The notes under the pieces: generated by a model
The model's database searches: none
Seen by the model: the letters and a program-made list of their open reading frames with translations, nothing else
Told to the model about the DNA's origin: nothing
NCBI GenBank assembly: GCA_965223435.1
Contig: CBDCWQ010000019.1
Span: 434,001 to 498,000 of the forward strand
From: CBDCWQ01 sp965223435
GTDB lineage: Bacteria; Myxococcota; Kuafuiibacteriia; Kuafuiibacteriales; Kuafuiibacteriaceae
Length of the DNA: 64,000 bases
Direction of reading: 5' to 3'
In this document: in pieces, positions 19,398-27,567 of the stretch
Layout: each line of letters starts with the position of its first letter
Position numbering within the stretch: the first letter of the stretch is position 1
Made by a program: the position numbers and the translations under genes

Positions 19398-20378
19398 CTA
19401 AAGGGCGGGTTCTTTTGCGCTGTGCAGTTTCGTCAAGAGATCGGGCCCCATCTGAAGCAGTACCCTGGCAGTTTCAAAACGAACCTCACTCAACGCAAAG
19501 GAAAGCGGATTCTCAGGCGTGTCATGAGAGAACTTCCGCACCGAAATCCGTGGTTCACTCGGCTTGGTCGCCAAAGTCAAAAACCGAAGAACGATCTGTT
19601 TTCTTAGGGCAGAGCGCAACTGTTCAGGCGTAATCTCTCCGGACTCAAGAAGAACCTGACCGATCGGCTTTCCTTCCGCTTTCGCGACTCCAAGCGCTTC
19701 ACTTAAAATCTCATCGCCCCGCGCATGGCTTTGCAAGAGCATCTCGCCCAGCCTCGTTGAATCCCCGTGCACGATAATAAAACAGACTCGGCCATCCTGG
19801 AGAAGCATTTTCCCGGTCGGCTTATCATGAGAATCGTGGTGCACAAAGACTTCGCCCGTAAAAGGCGCTTCGTCCACTTGCTCAATATTCGCAAGCAATC
19901 GAAAGAACCGCTGCTCCACAAGGCTGGTCTCCTCTTCCCCTTGCCCGCGCCGACGAGCTCTCCTGGCCTTTCTCCTTGCCCTTCTGGCTTTTAGGGACGC
20001 GTCCTTATCTTGCACACCCTGCTGGGCCACCAACGCACGAAGAAGCTCAATCAGCTCATCCCGCCCCCACGGCTTGACCAAGATCCGCGTTTCGGACTTC
20101 CGGCCGAGTCCCTGAAAAGAGCGGCAATACCCCGTCACGAGCAGTGTTCTTGCCTCTTTTTGAATCTCATGAATTCTACCCAGAAGCTCTTGACCGTTGC
20201 AGCCCTTCATAATGAGGTCGCAGGCCACGATATCGTATCGTGTGGTCGAAACCTTTCGAAGAGCCTCCCGTTCCGACGAAGCGGTATCCAGTACAAACTC
20301 TGTTTCTTTAAGCGAACGCTCAAACGCACGTAAGACTATTGGGTCGTCATCGACGTAGAGCACAGGATGAAGTGCCAC
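19398..20378 (-). CDS. Response regulator receiver protein with PATAN (DUF4388)-like C-terminus
   Basis: The receiver domain occupies the first ~125 residues, with an acidic pocket in VLYVDDDP, the phosphoacceptor Asp in YDIVACDLIM, and the conserved Lys in ILVKPW. A strongly basic Arg-rich linker (KARRARRKARRARRRG) follows. A C-terminal domain of about 170 residues contains GEVFVHH, GKMLLQDGRVCFIIVHGD and GQVLLESGEITPEQLRSAL, which fit the DUF4388/PATAN and GspE-N-like families. The frame is open to a TTG at 20420, but GTG at 20378 places the receiver at the usual distance from the start; no strong ribosome site separates them. It is divergent from the chemosensory cluster and may be part of that network. 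The output partner is unknown. Confidence 0.8.
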   Translation of the reverse strand: MALHPVLYVDDDPIVLRAFERSLKETEFVLDTASSEREALRKVSTTRYDIVACDLIMKGCNGQELLGRIHEIQKEARTLLVTGYCRSFQGLGRKSETRILVKPWGRDELIELLRALVAQQGVQDKDASLKARRARRKARRARRRGQGEEETSLVEQRFFRLLANIEQVDEAPFTGEVFVHHDSHDKPTGKMLLQDGRVCFIIVHGDSTRLGEMLLQSHARGDEILSEALGVAKAEGKPIGQVLLESGEITPEQLRSALRKQIVLRFLTLATKPSEPRISVRKFSHDTPENPLSFALSEVRFETARVLLQMGPDLLTKLHSAKEPAL

Positions 20379-20420
20379 ACAAAAACTATATCTCGTCCTT
20401 CTAAGGGCCTCAAGCACCAA

Positions 20421-20816
20421 CGGGTCGCAGATTTAGCCAAACAGCGATAAGGATCATGGGCACCTCAACAACCACAGCGCGCACATCACGAAAACCGTTC
20501 GCTTGTGCTCAACCACGAACGATAGCCATCAGCTCGCTTCCGGTTGAGTACGACCAAGTCTTCTGCGAACCCCTGTTGTGGTCTCCGCTATGACGCCCAC
20601 CACCACCCAGGCCTGCCTTTAAAGTAGGATAGACACGCCCTACCCCAGCCACTTGATGCACCGACCTCCGACCGATAAACCAAGGGTTCGAGGCACGGTA
20701 GTCCCAGTCAAGGGAGCCCCTCGAGCGAGGCGCTCTTACATTCGCCGGGCTGAGCGGTCATCCATCTGACTCCCTCACGCTTGCTCGCACACAGGGGCGT
20801 CGCCTATCTTGATGAC
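20421..20816. other. Divergent intergenic region, no gene seen
   Basis: About 400 bases lie between the receiver-PATAN gene (minus strand) and the chemosensory cluster (plus strand). I see no convincing ORF, RNA gene or strong promoter match. Promoters for both directions must lie here if both are transcribed from it. Confidence 0.5.
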
Positions 20817-21368
20817 ATGAGTGCGAGCGAAGAAAACGAAAGCAAGCGAGACCAAAAAGACAACACGATCAAGTCACTCGAGGTATTTGCGTCAGGGCAC
20901 CGCTTTGCCATCCCCGTTCCCTTCATCGCACAACTGGTCGAAGTCGAGCTCTCTCCTCCTCCCCCGCTGTCCCAAGACTGGGTCTCTGGCATCGCGGTTC
21001 ATGATGGCAAAACACTCGTATCGATTCGAGCGTACGGTCCGATCCTTGCGAAACAAACTGTGAGAACAGTCCAGGTCGCGGTATTTAATACGCCGGGTTC
21101 GAAAGTCCGCTGGTCCGTGGAATTTTCAACCTCCGGCCAGATGTTCGACGCAACGCTGATCGACTTTGACCAACAGAAAGACACCGAGGTGCCTTCGTGG
21201 GCGCGAATGGCCCATGGGCGAGACAAAAACCTTTGGTGGATCGACGTAGAGCGTCTGCTCAAAGATCTCGCTGGCGTAGAGGCGACTCGAGGCGACGTTG
21301 TTGCCCACCGAGCGCTGCGGATGGTGTCACCAGACGCAGGACAGGAGAAGCATGGGCAGGGCACGTAG
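20817..21368 (+). CDS. CheW-like protein
   Basis: The ATG at 20817 is preferred to a TTG at 20781. The 183-residue protein begins with a charged, disordered ~20 residues. A CheW-like fold follows: SLEVFASGHRFAIPVPFIAQLVE, then DWVSGIAVHDGKTLVSIRAYG, matching the pattern of hydrophobic strands around the F-x-I-P-x-x-x-I-x-E-V core. CheW domains link transducers to the CheA kinase. The match is weaker than that of the two other CheW proteins in this cluster, so it may be a specialised adaptor. Its end overlaps the next gene by 17 bases, which suggests joint translation. Confidence 0.7.
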   Translation: MSASEENESKRDQKDNTIKSLEVFASGHRFAIPVPFIAQLVEVELSPPPPLSQDWVSGIAVHDGKTLVSIRAYGPILAKQTVRTVQVAVFNTPGSKVRWSVEFSTSGQMFDATLIDFDQQKDTEVPSWARMAHGRDKNLWWIDVERLLKDLAGVEATRGDVVAHRALRMVSPDAGQEKHGQGT

Positions 21369-22389
21369 CCGTCCCGGTACTGACCTCCAGGCGGAACATT
21401 CTCGCCCCGTATGCGCCTTATGTTCTTCGATCGGAAGATCGACCCGAAAGGTGCTACGGCGAGCCATCAGCAAATTCGACTCTGTAGAGGAAGTTCCATG
21501 GACCGCTGACGACGACATTCAGCAGCCATCCCGTACCGTTTCGGTATTTGTTGATGAACTCAAACGCGGAAGCCGAAAGCTACCGCGCGATCTGACCAAG
21601 CGTCTGAAGGCCCACCCAGAAGCACTCGCCTTTGTCGTTTCCAAAGAGCCGCTTGTCAGACCGGTTATCTACTTGAGTCCCCGAGTGACCCTCTTCAGTA
21701 CCCCGGTCTCTCACAAAAGATTCCGTACCGAGCTAGCCTCAGCCCTCACGACCCGGGCGGTGCACCCACCCTACGGCCGCCACAGCCCCGTCCTGCGGAT
21801 GCCAGAAACAAGGTCAGGCGCAAGCACCGTTGAGTATTTGAAGCGACGCTTCTGGGCCGGTGGCCTGTCCGCAGGCGCCAGCCCGCTTTGGTCTCCTATT
21901 CTCGACCCGACCAAGACCCCAGGCACTCTGGCCCTCATCACCCAGGAAGATCATATCCCTGCAGTGCCAGAACTACTCCAACTTCTGGCCAAACGAGAAG
22001 AATCCGAAGCAACTCTCGTTGCTACCCTAGGAAAAAAGGCCGGGCTCATCTATTTGCCCGCCGATGCCGCCCACTGGATCGTCTATTGGCCCACAGATTC
22101 GTGGCCGTTATGGCTTTTCTCACCTGCCCGCCTCCCGGAGTGCTGGGATCTAGCAGGTCAGCTCAAAGCTGCCGGTCGTCGGTTTTTGAAGATGCAGACT
22201 GAAGGCAACGATCTGGTGTGTGGTTTCTCAAACCCGCTTCCCCAAAGCCGAAGCATAGCAAGCTCTGAAGAAATGCAACGTTTCCAAAACACAGCGAAAG
22301 ATGGAGGGCCCTCGGTTCTCGAGTTTGCTTTGGAACGTATAAAAGAAGCACCCATGAAATTCTCCGGCGCAGCCATGGAGGTTCGATGA
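21352..22389 (+). CDS. Unknown protein coupled to chemosensory genes
   Basis: The ATG at 21352 is chosen because AGGAG lies 8 bases upstream; the frame is open further upstream but only in overlap with the CheW-like gene. The 345-residue product has no signal peptide or clear membrane span. It contains a CALC pair near residue 20, a basic segment (RSTRKVLRRAISK), and a central region rich in Trp (HWIVYWPTDSWPLWLFSP). I do not recognise a family. The stop overlaps the next start as ATGA (22386-22389), so it is translated together with the receiver-PATAN protein downstream and the CheW-like gene upstream. That placement suggests a function in the chemosensory pathway, perhaps as an adaptor or scaffold, but this is inference only. 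Confidence 0.75.
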   Translation: MGRARSRPGTDLQAEHSRPVCALCSSIGRSTRKVLRRAISKFDSVEEVPWTADDDIQQPSRTVSVFVDELKRGSRKLPRDLTKRLKAHPEALAFVVSKEPLVRPVIYLSPRVTLFSTPVSHKRFRTELASALTTRAVHPPYGRHSPVLRMPETRSGASTVEYLKRRFWAGGLSAGASPLWSPILDPTKTPGTLALITQEDHIPAVPELLQLLAKREESEATLVATLGKKAGLIYLPADAAHWIVYWPTDSWPLWLFSPARLPECWDLAGQLKAAGRRFLKMQTEGNDLVCGFSNPLPQSRSIASSEEMQRFQNTAKDGGPSVLEFALERIKEAPMKFSGAAMEVR

Positions 22390-24146
22390 ATTCCCACCGT
22401 GTTCTGGTTATCGACGACAGCCTGACAATCCGACGCCTCGTGCAGCTATCTCTTCCCTCTGAAAAGTGGGTCGTCAATTACGCGAGCTCAGGCAAAGAAG
22501 GCATTTCGCAAGCAAGCCAAGCTGCACCTGAGATTATTTTGTTGGATTTTGTCCTTCCTGACATGAAGGGTGTGGAAGTTTGGAAGGCACTGTCCAAAAC
22601 ACCAGCCGCAAATTCCCGCGTCATCGTCATGACCGCCAAGGACGCGAGTATCACGGATCACTTTCCGAACTCTTCATCCCTGGCGGGTTACCTAAACAAG
22701 CCTTTTACGCGAGAAAGCTTGGTGTCAAAGCTTGAAGGGGTCGTATCTCAAAGCGCTGGGGCATCAAAAACATCCAAAACGGACACCCAAAAGGCCGAGG
22801 CCAGTTCGTCTGCTTTGACGCCGAGCGGGCCACCACGCCAACGTGTCGCAGAAGCACTCTATTTACACATGAAAAAGCGACTGGCCCTCATTCCCACGTG
22901 GGCCAAGCAGTTAAAAACCTCCAATCCTTCAGCCTTCTTTGCAAAGCGCATCATAACGCCCGATATGGTCGACGGCCTCATTGAGTCGCTTACACCGCTG
23001 TTCGCGTCCAACGAACCGGCCAAGGTCAGCGGCACCGCAGACCTCAATGAAAAGACGCTTTACGCCGCAGGAACCACGATAGCCGGCGCATTCTCTGAAA
23101 TTTCACCCAAAAGCGTGTTCGCGTTTCTCCGACAGTCAAAACAAACCGGACGGATGTCGATTCAATTTCCCGGCGGAGCAACGCTCGTCTTCCTCCGAGA
23201 GGGTCACGTGGTGCTCGCCACAAGTCGAAACGCTGAAGCTTACCTGGCTGAAGCGCCACAGCAGTGGTCTGGCGCTGCTCAAGCCGCACTGGCCTCGGCC
23301 AAGAAGGCTCAACACGAAACCGGCACCCCGGTATTCGTAACCCTGGCCGCCAAAGGCATCGCACTTCCCGATGACCTCGCGACGACCCTCTTCAAATATT
23401 CCAAGCGCCTACTCAGTCGAGTGCAAGGTGCTACCTGCGCCTTCCACTTCACATCAAGTCCCCCGACACCCAGTTACGTGGAAGCCTATGGAAAGCCCAT
23501 TCCCTGGAGCCAGATCACCCTGGAGAGCCAACGTTCCACCCTGAGCTCCACCTCAACTTCACTAAGCCCCGATACGGTTCTTCAACGTAGCCCTGAATTC
23601 AGTAAGAAACTAGGCAGCATTCAACTTGTTCAAGAAGAGCGCCTTTTACTTCAGTGCGTGGACGGCCACCGAACCATTGCTGAGGTCGCGTCAAAGCTGC
23701 AACAGGACAAACAACGGATCATGGTCATCGCCGGGCGGCTCATTTCAATCGACCTCCTCAAGGATTGTGCCGATACGCTCAAGGGCAAAAGAAAGACAGT
23801 CATGGTGCTTGAGCCCGACAAGGAAGGCATCGTGGCCCCTCTCATGCGACGTCTGCGAGCCCGTAAAGTGCCCATAGACGTTGTTGATCTGCCCCAAGAC
23901 GAGCAACTCAAGGCAATTTCTGCCAAGAGACCCTCCATGCTGCTCATCAACGCCCGAGCCGCAGGCGACAAGGCAGAAAAGCTGGCTTCGGCCCTAAAAA
24001 GGGAGGATTGGGGCTCGGATGTGCGCTTGGTTGCCATCGTTGACGACCTTGATTCGTCAAGTGCAAAAAGGCTCTCAAACGCGGGATATACGCTGTTTTC
24101 CAAGCCTATTTCGTATCTCGCAATCGAGCGTTTGTTGAGGTCATAG
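22386..24146 (+). CDS. Receiver - PATAN - pseudo-receiver protein
   Basis: The ATG at 22386 overlaps the preceding stop (ATGA) and has GGAGG 5 bases upstream. The N-terminal receiver is complete: acidic pair Asp10/Asp11, phosphoacceptor Asp54 (ILLDFVLPDMKG) and Lys105 (LNKPF). The middle region (about 215-440) resembles DUF4388/PATAN (GRMSIQFPGGATLVFLREGHVV, TIAEVASKLQQD). The last ~120 residues (about 470-585) have a receiver fold pattern (KTVMVLEPDKEG through FSKPISYLAI), but the expected acceptor site reads MLLINARAAG with no Asp, so this is a pseudo-receiver. It probably accepts phosphate from the CheA kinase encoded 5 kb downstream. No DNA-binding output domain is present, which implies control by protein contact. 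Confidence 0.85.
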   Translation: MNSHRVLVIDDSLTIRRLVQLSLPSEKWVVNYASSGKEGISQASQAAPEIILLDFVLPDMKGVEVWKALSKTPAANSRVIVMTAKDASITDHFPNSSSLAGYLNKPFTRESLVSKLEGVVSQSAGASKTSKTDTQKAEASSSALTPSGPPRQRVAEALYLHMKKRLALIPTWAKQLKTSNPSAFFAKRIITPDMVDGLIESLTPLFASNEPAKVSGTADLNEKTLYAAGTTIAGAFSEISPKSVFAFLRQSKQTGRMSIQFPGGATLVFLREGHVVLATSRNAEAYLAEAPQQWSGAAQAALASAKKAQHETGTPVFVTLAAKGIALPDDLATTLFKYSKRLLSRVQGATCAFHFTSSPPTPSYVEAYGKPIPWSQITLESQRSTLSSTSTSLSPDTVLQRSPEFSKKLGSIQLVQEERLLLQCVDGHRTIAEVASKLQQDKQRIMVIAGRLISIDLLKDCADTLKGKRKTVMVLEPDKEGIVAPLMRRLRARKVPIDVVDLPQDEQLKAISAKRPSMLLINARAAGDKAEKLASALKREDWGSDVRLVAIVDDLDSSSAKRLSNAGYTLFSKPISYLAIERLLRS

Positions 24147-24234
24147 AAAAATACCAGACCTACATTGCTCGTCCCTCTTTTTACTCGTATCAACAAAAAC
24201 GGCACCAAGCCCAAAAGCAAAGGAAGCAAAATCG

Positions 24235-24597
24235 ATGGCAACGATCCTCGTAGTAGACGACGCAGCAACAGACCGCCAGCTCGCTGGTAGTGTCGTGACC
24301 AAAATGGGTCACACCCCCATTTACGCAAGCAACGGTAAGGAAGCGGTTACCCGCGCCGGTGAGAGCAGCCCGTCTCTCATCCTCCTTGACGTTGTCATGC
24401 CCGGAGACACCGGGTACTCGACTTGCAGAAAGATCAAGTCTGACCCCAAGTTCACCGACGTGCCCGTTGTACTGGTAACAAGCAAGGGCAACCCGAGCGA
24501 CGTTTTTTGGGCGAAAAAGCAGGGCGCCAGTGATGTCGTAACCAAGCCATATACGCCGGATACGCTCGAAAGCGCCATCCAGAAATACCTTCGCTAG
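24235..24597 (+). CDS. pilH: Single-domain response regulator, PilG/PilH type
   Basis: The 120-residue protein is a lone CheY-like receiver with Asp8/Asp9, phosphoacceptor Asp52 (LILLDVVMPGDTG) and Lys104 (DVVTKPY). The segment FWAKKQGASDVVTKPY resembles the PilH/PilG receivers of Pil-Chp systems. An AAGGAAG site lies about 10 bases before the ATG. It is followed after 11 bases by a CheW-like gene, then a PilJ-like transducer and a ChpA-like kinase, the same order as in pilH-pilI-pilJ-chpA clusters. In those systems such regulators act on the pilus extension and retraction motors. PilG rather than PilH cannot be excluded. Confidence 0.85.
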   Translation: MATILVVDDAATDRQLAGSVVTKMGHTPIYASNGKEAVTRAGESSPSLILLDVVMPGDTGYSTCRKIKSDPKFTDVPVVLVTSKGNPSDVFWAKKQGASDVVTKPYTPDTLESAIQKYLR

Positions 24598-24608
24598 GAG
24601 TTTGAAGC

Positions 24609-25169
24609 ATGTCTGAGAGTGTCATTTCGCCACAGGACGGCTCGTCGTTGAAAAGCGGAGTTCCTACCGGAACCAATAGGCCCGATGAATCAAGCGTATC
24701 AAGTGCCACTGAGGAGGGCGATATCATCGCATGCTTCTCTTTGGGCGAACAACATTTTGGCCTTTCTGTCGAAATCGTAGGCGAAGTGGTCACCATCGAT
24801 GACTTGATTCGCGTGCCCAAAGCACCGCTTGGCGTAAAAGGCCTTTTTAATCTTCGGGGCACGCCTGTCGCTCTCGTCGACTTGGCAACGGCACTCAATC
24901 TAAGAGACGCAACGCGGAACCCGAGGCAGGGGCAGATGACCGGACTGGTCATCCGCCCCGCTCCCAGCACAGTGCTCGCCGCCATCGAAGTGGACAGTGT
25001 GCAGAGCGTGGTTTCTACGTCAGCAGGGCACTTTGTGCCCAAAAGCTCAGATGATGAGCTGCCCTCGATTCAGGGCTTTTTGGAAATCCCCAACCCGGAC
25101 CGCGTGGTGACGGTACTTGATGCCAATCTGGTTCTTGAGGGACTCCAAAGACTACAAATTCGATCGTAA
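24609..25169 (+). CDS. pilI: CheW-type adaptor, PilI-like
   Basis: The 186-residue protein has an N-terminal ~35-residue unstructured part and a canonical CheW domain: DIIACFSLGEQHFGLSVEIVGEVV, APLGVKGLFNLRGTPVALVDLATALNL and the closing strand VVTVLDANLVLEGL. AGGAG 8 bases upstream of the ATG overlaps the stop region of the pilH-like gene. CheW-type proteins bridge the chemoreceptor tip and the P5 domain of CheA. The position directly before the PilJ-like transducer supports the PilI role. Confidence 0.9.
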   Translation: MSESVISPQDGSSLKSGVPTGTNRPDESSVSSATEEGDIIACFSLGEQHFGLSVEIVGEVVTIDDLIRVPKAPLGVKGLFNLRGTPVALVDLATALNLRDATRNPRQGQMTGLVIRPAPSTVLAAIEVDSVQSVVSTSAGHFVPKSSDDELPSIQGFLEIPNPDRVVTVLDANLVLEGLQRLQIRS

Positions 25170-25217
25170 ACAAAAGACTTCAAAGGCGTAAACAGGGAAA
25201 AGCAAGGAGATTAGGCA

Positions 25218-27488
25218 ATGTCCGAAGGCACAGCAGCTACAACAAAAAAACATTTCGTGTTGATCGAGTCGTTAATCTCGATCCTCGCAGGACTAACTTT
25301 CGCAAGAAAGTTTGTGCTCATTGGCGCAATGTTCTTCGTTCCGCTTGGGTTCGCAGTACTCAGCCAGTGGCGAGGCGCGACCAAACAAGCGGACTTCAAT
25401 GAGAAAGAGCATTTCGGTGTTGAATATATCAACCCCATGCGAAGCCTGCTCTTCGCCGTCGAGCGACGGGCGGTTCTAGATGTCTCGTTCATTGCCCATC
25501 CCGACCTCAAGAACAACGCCAAGTTCCGGTCAGAATATTCCCAAATCGACACGGATATCGACAACGCCATTCGCGAAATCGAACAAGAAGAAGCCAAATA
25601 TGGCAAAGCACTCAGAACCTCGGAAAAGTGGACCGTCATTCGACAGGGTTTGGACCGCTTCCGAGCGTCTAAGCCTGCCAGCGCGGAAGAGGCCCGGGAC
25701 AGTTACCTAAAAATGATCGCGTCCGTAAAAGACGTGATCTTGAACCAGGCCTGCAACCACTCCAACCTGATCCTTGACCCTGACCTCAACAGTTACTGGC
25801 TGATGGACGCATTCTGCGTCAAGCTACCCAATATCGGAGGGACAGTCAGTGAAGCCTTCTTGTTGGGCCTAACCGCAAGAACCCAAGCGGACCGCCAAAA
25901 GCTCGTTTACCTCCATCAGTCCCTACCAAATACTATGGAAGAGCTGGAGACCGTCAACATGGTCACCGCATATTCGGATGACAAGGAACGTACCAATACA
26001 GACGCCCTAAAGTCTGACCTCGATCCAAAGTTGCAAGATCTCAAGAACGGTGCCGAGAACTTTGGCACCGTCATCAACCAAGCATTTTTGAGTCAGCAAG
26101 ATGAATTTGTCGACAGTGGTACCATCACCCAGGCGGCAATGGCCGGACTCAACGTTCTGTATCTCAACAACGGGTTCTACAGCGGCGTTAAACCCAAACT
26201 CGACAACATGATTCTAAAACGCGTTAAAGGATACCGCTCAGAAAGAACCTGGACGATGATCGTGTCGCTCGCCTTCGGTGGCGCGCTGGTATTCATCTTC
26301 GCTGCTTTTTACCTAGGTGTTCTCCGTTCGGTGGGCCTCCTAAGAGAATTCACCAACCGCCTGATCGCTGGAACAACAGAGACCTTCTCGCTCGCCGGTA
26401 AAGACGAAATGACCGTCATTGCAAGCAGCTACAATGAAATTAATGATGCCTTGGTTGAAGCCCGAAGATTGAAAGCCCAGGTCGAGGCGGACAATGAGCA
26501 GACCCAGCAATCAATCATGGAGCTCCTAACCGTTGTTGCCGATGCTGGCGATGGAAACCTCACAGTACGCGCAACAGTCACCGAGGGATCTTTGGGCAAC
26601 GTGGCAGACGCCTTCAACTCTCTCATGGAGACTTGGCAGCAACTCCTGCGAAACGTAGCCAGCCAATTGGTGCGTACAAGTGAAGCGATTAACGACGTTA
26701 TGCAGTCTTCGAGAGAAATGGCGGAAGGCGCAACAAACCAGGCCAACCAGGTCACCAAAGCAACGCAGATGGTTGAAAACATGGCTCAAGAGATTCTTGG
26801 TGTAGCGGACACCGCCGAAGAAGCGACCGTGGCCTCGAAACAAACAAAGGATTCAGCGGTTTCCGGAGCATCGAAAGTGGACCAGGTTATCCAAGGTATG
26901 GACGCCCTACGAACAAACGTGCAGGCAGGAGCCAAGAAGATGAAAAACCTTGGCGATCGCTCCATGGAGATTACCGGCATCGTCGCAACAATCAATCGAA
27001 TCGCCGAACAAACAAACATGCTCGCTCTCAACGCAGCCATCGAGGCCGCCCGAGCTGGCGAGTATGGACGCGGCTTCAGCGTTGTTGCTGAAGAGGTCGG
27101 AAAGCTGGCGGAACGAGCCGGCCAAGCAACTCTTGAGATCGAAAAGCTCGTAAAGGCCATCCACGCAGAAACCTCCGAAACCATTAGCGCCATCGAGGCC
27201 CAAACTCAGGTCGTGGAAGAAGAATCGCAGATCGTCGGTCAAGCAGGTCAACAGCTTGTGCAAATTCAAGACGTTTCTTCTGAGTCTGCCGGACTGGTGG
27301 CCAAGATTACGGATGTTGCCCGTCACCAGGCCAACAACACTCAGCAGGTTGTGCGCACCATGGGCGCCATCTCAAGCATTGCTAAAAAGACCCAGCACGG
27401 CGCCGAAGGTTCCATGAAAACGATTGAGCAACTGGTTGGTATTTCGCAGGAGCTGTCCAGCAGCATGGAGAGGTTCAAACTAAACTAG
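25218..27488 (+). CDS. pilJ: Methyl-accepting chemotaxis protein, PilJ-like
   Basis: The 756-residue transducer has one membrane span at about 32-50 (VLIGAMFFVPLGFAVL), a ~290-residue periplasmic region, and a second span at about 347-371 (MIVSLAFGGALVFIFAAF). A HAMP-like segment and a long cytoplasmic coiled coil follow. The signalling hairpin tip is near residues 595-635 (EQTNMLALNAAIEAARAGEYG), the universal receptor contact site for CheA and CheW. There is no C-terminal pentapeptide for a tethered CheR; the protein ends SSMERFKLN. GGAG lies upstream of the ATG. It sits between the PilI-like and ChpA-like genes, as PilJ does. The ligand is unknown; in pilus systems the input may be pilin or surface contact. 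Confidence 0.9.
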   Translation: MSEGTAATTKKHFVLIESLISILAGLTFARKFVLIGAMFFVPLGFAVLSQWRGATKQADFNEKEHFGVEYINPMRSLLFAVERRAVLDVSFIAHPDLKNNAKFRSEYSQIDTDIDNAIREIEQEEAKYGKALRTSEKWTVIRQGLDRFRASKPASAEEARDSYLKMIASVKDVILNQACNHSNLILDPDLNSYWLMDAFCVKLPNIGGTVSEAFLLGLTARTQADRQKLVYLHQSLPNTMEELETVNMVTAYSDDKERTNTDALKSDLDPKLQDLKNGAENFGTVINQAFLSQQDEFVDSGTITQAAMAGLNVLYLNNGFYSGVKPKLDNMILKRVKGYRSERTWTMIVSLAFGGALVFIFAAFYLGVLRSVGLLREFTNRLIAGTTETFSLAGKDEMTVIASSYNEINDALVEARRLKAQVEADNEQTQQSIMELLTVVADAGDGNLTVRATVTEGSLGNVADAFNSLMETWQQLLRNVASQLVRTSEAINDVMQSSREMAEGATNQANQVTKATQMVENMAQEILGVADTAEEATVASKQTKDSAVSGASKVDQVIQGMDALRTNVQAGAKKMKNLGDRSMEITGIVATINRIAEQTNMLALNAAIEAARAGEYGRGFSVVAEEVGKLAERAGQATLEIEKLVKAIHAETSETISAIEAQTQVVEEESQIVGQAGQQLVQIQDVSSESAGLVAKITDVARHQANNTQQVVRTMGAISSIAKKTQHGAEGSMKTIEQLVGISQELSSSMERFKLN

Positions 27489-27567
27489 GTTTGCTCCTAA
27501 GCACACTGGGCTTGTTTCACAAGATACTGGGATTTTTGTTGGTCAAGACTGAAGGGAAGGTAGTGCC

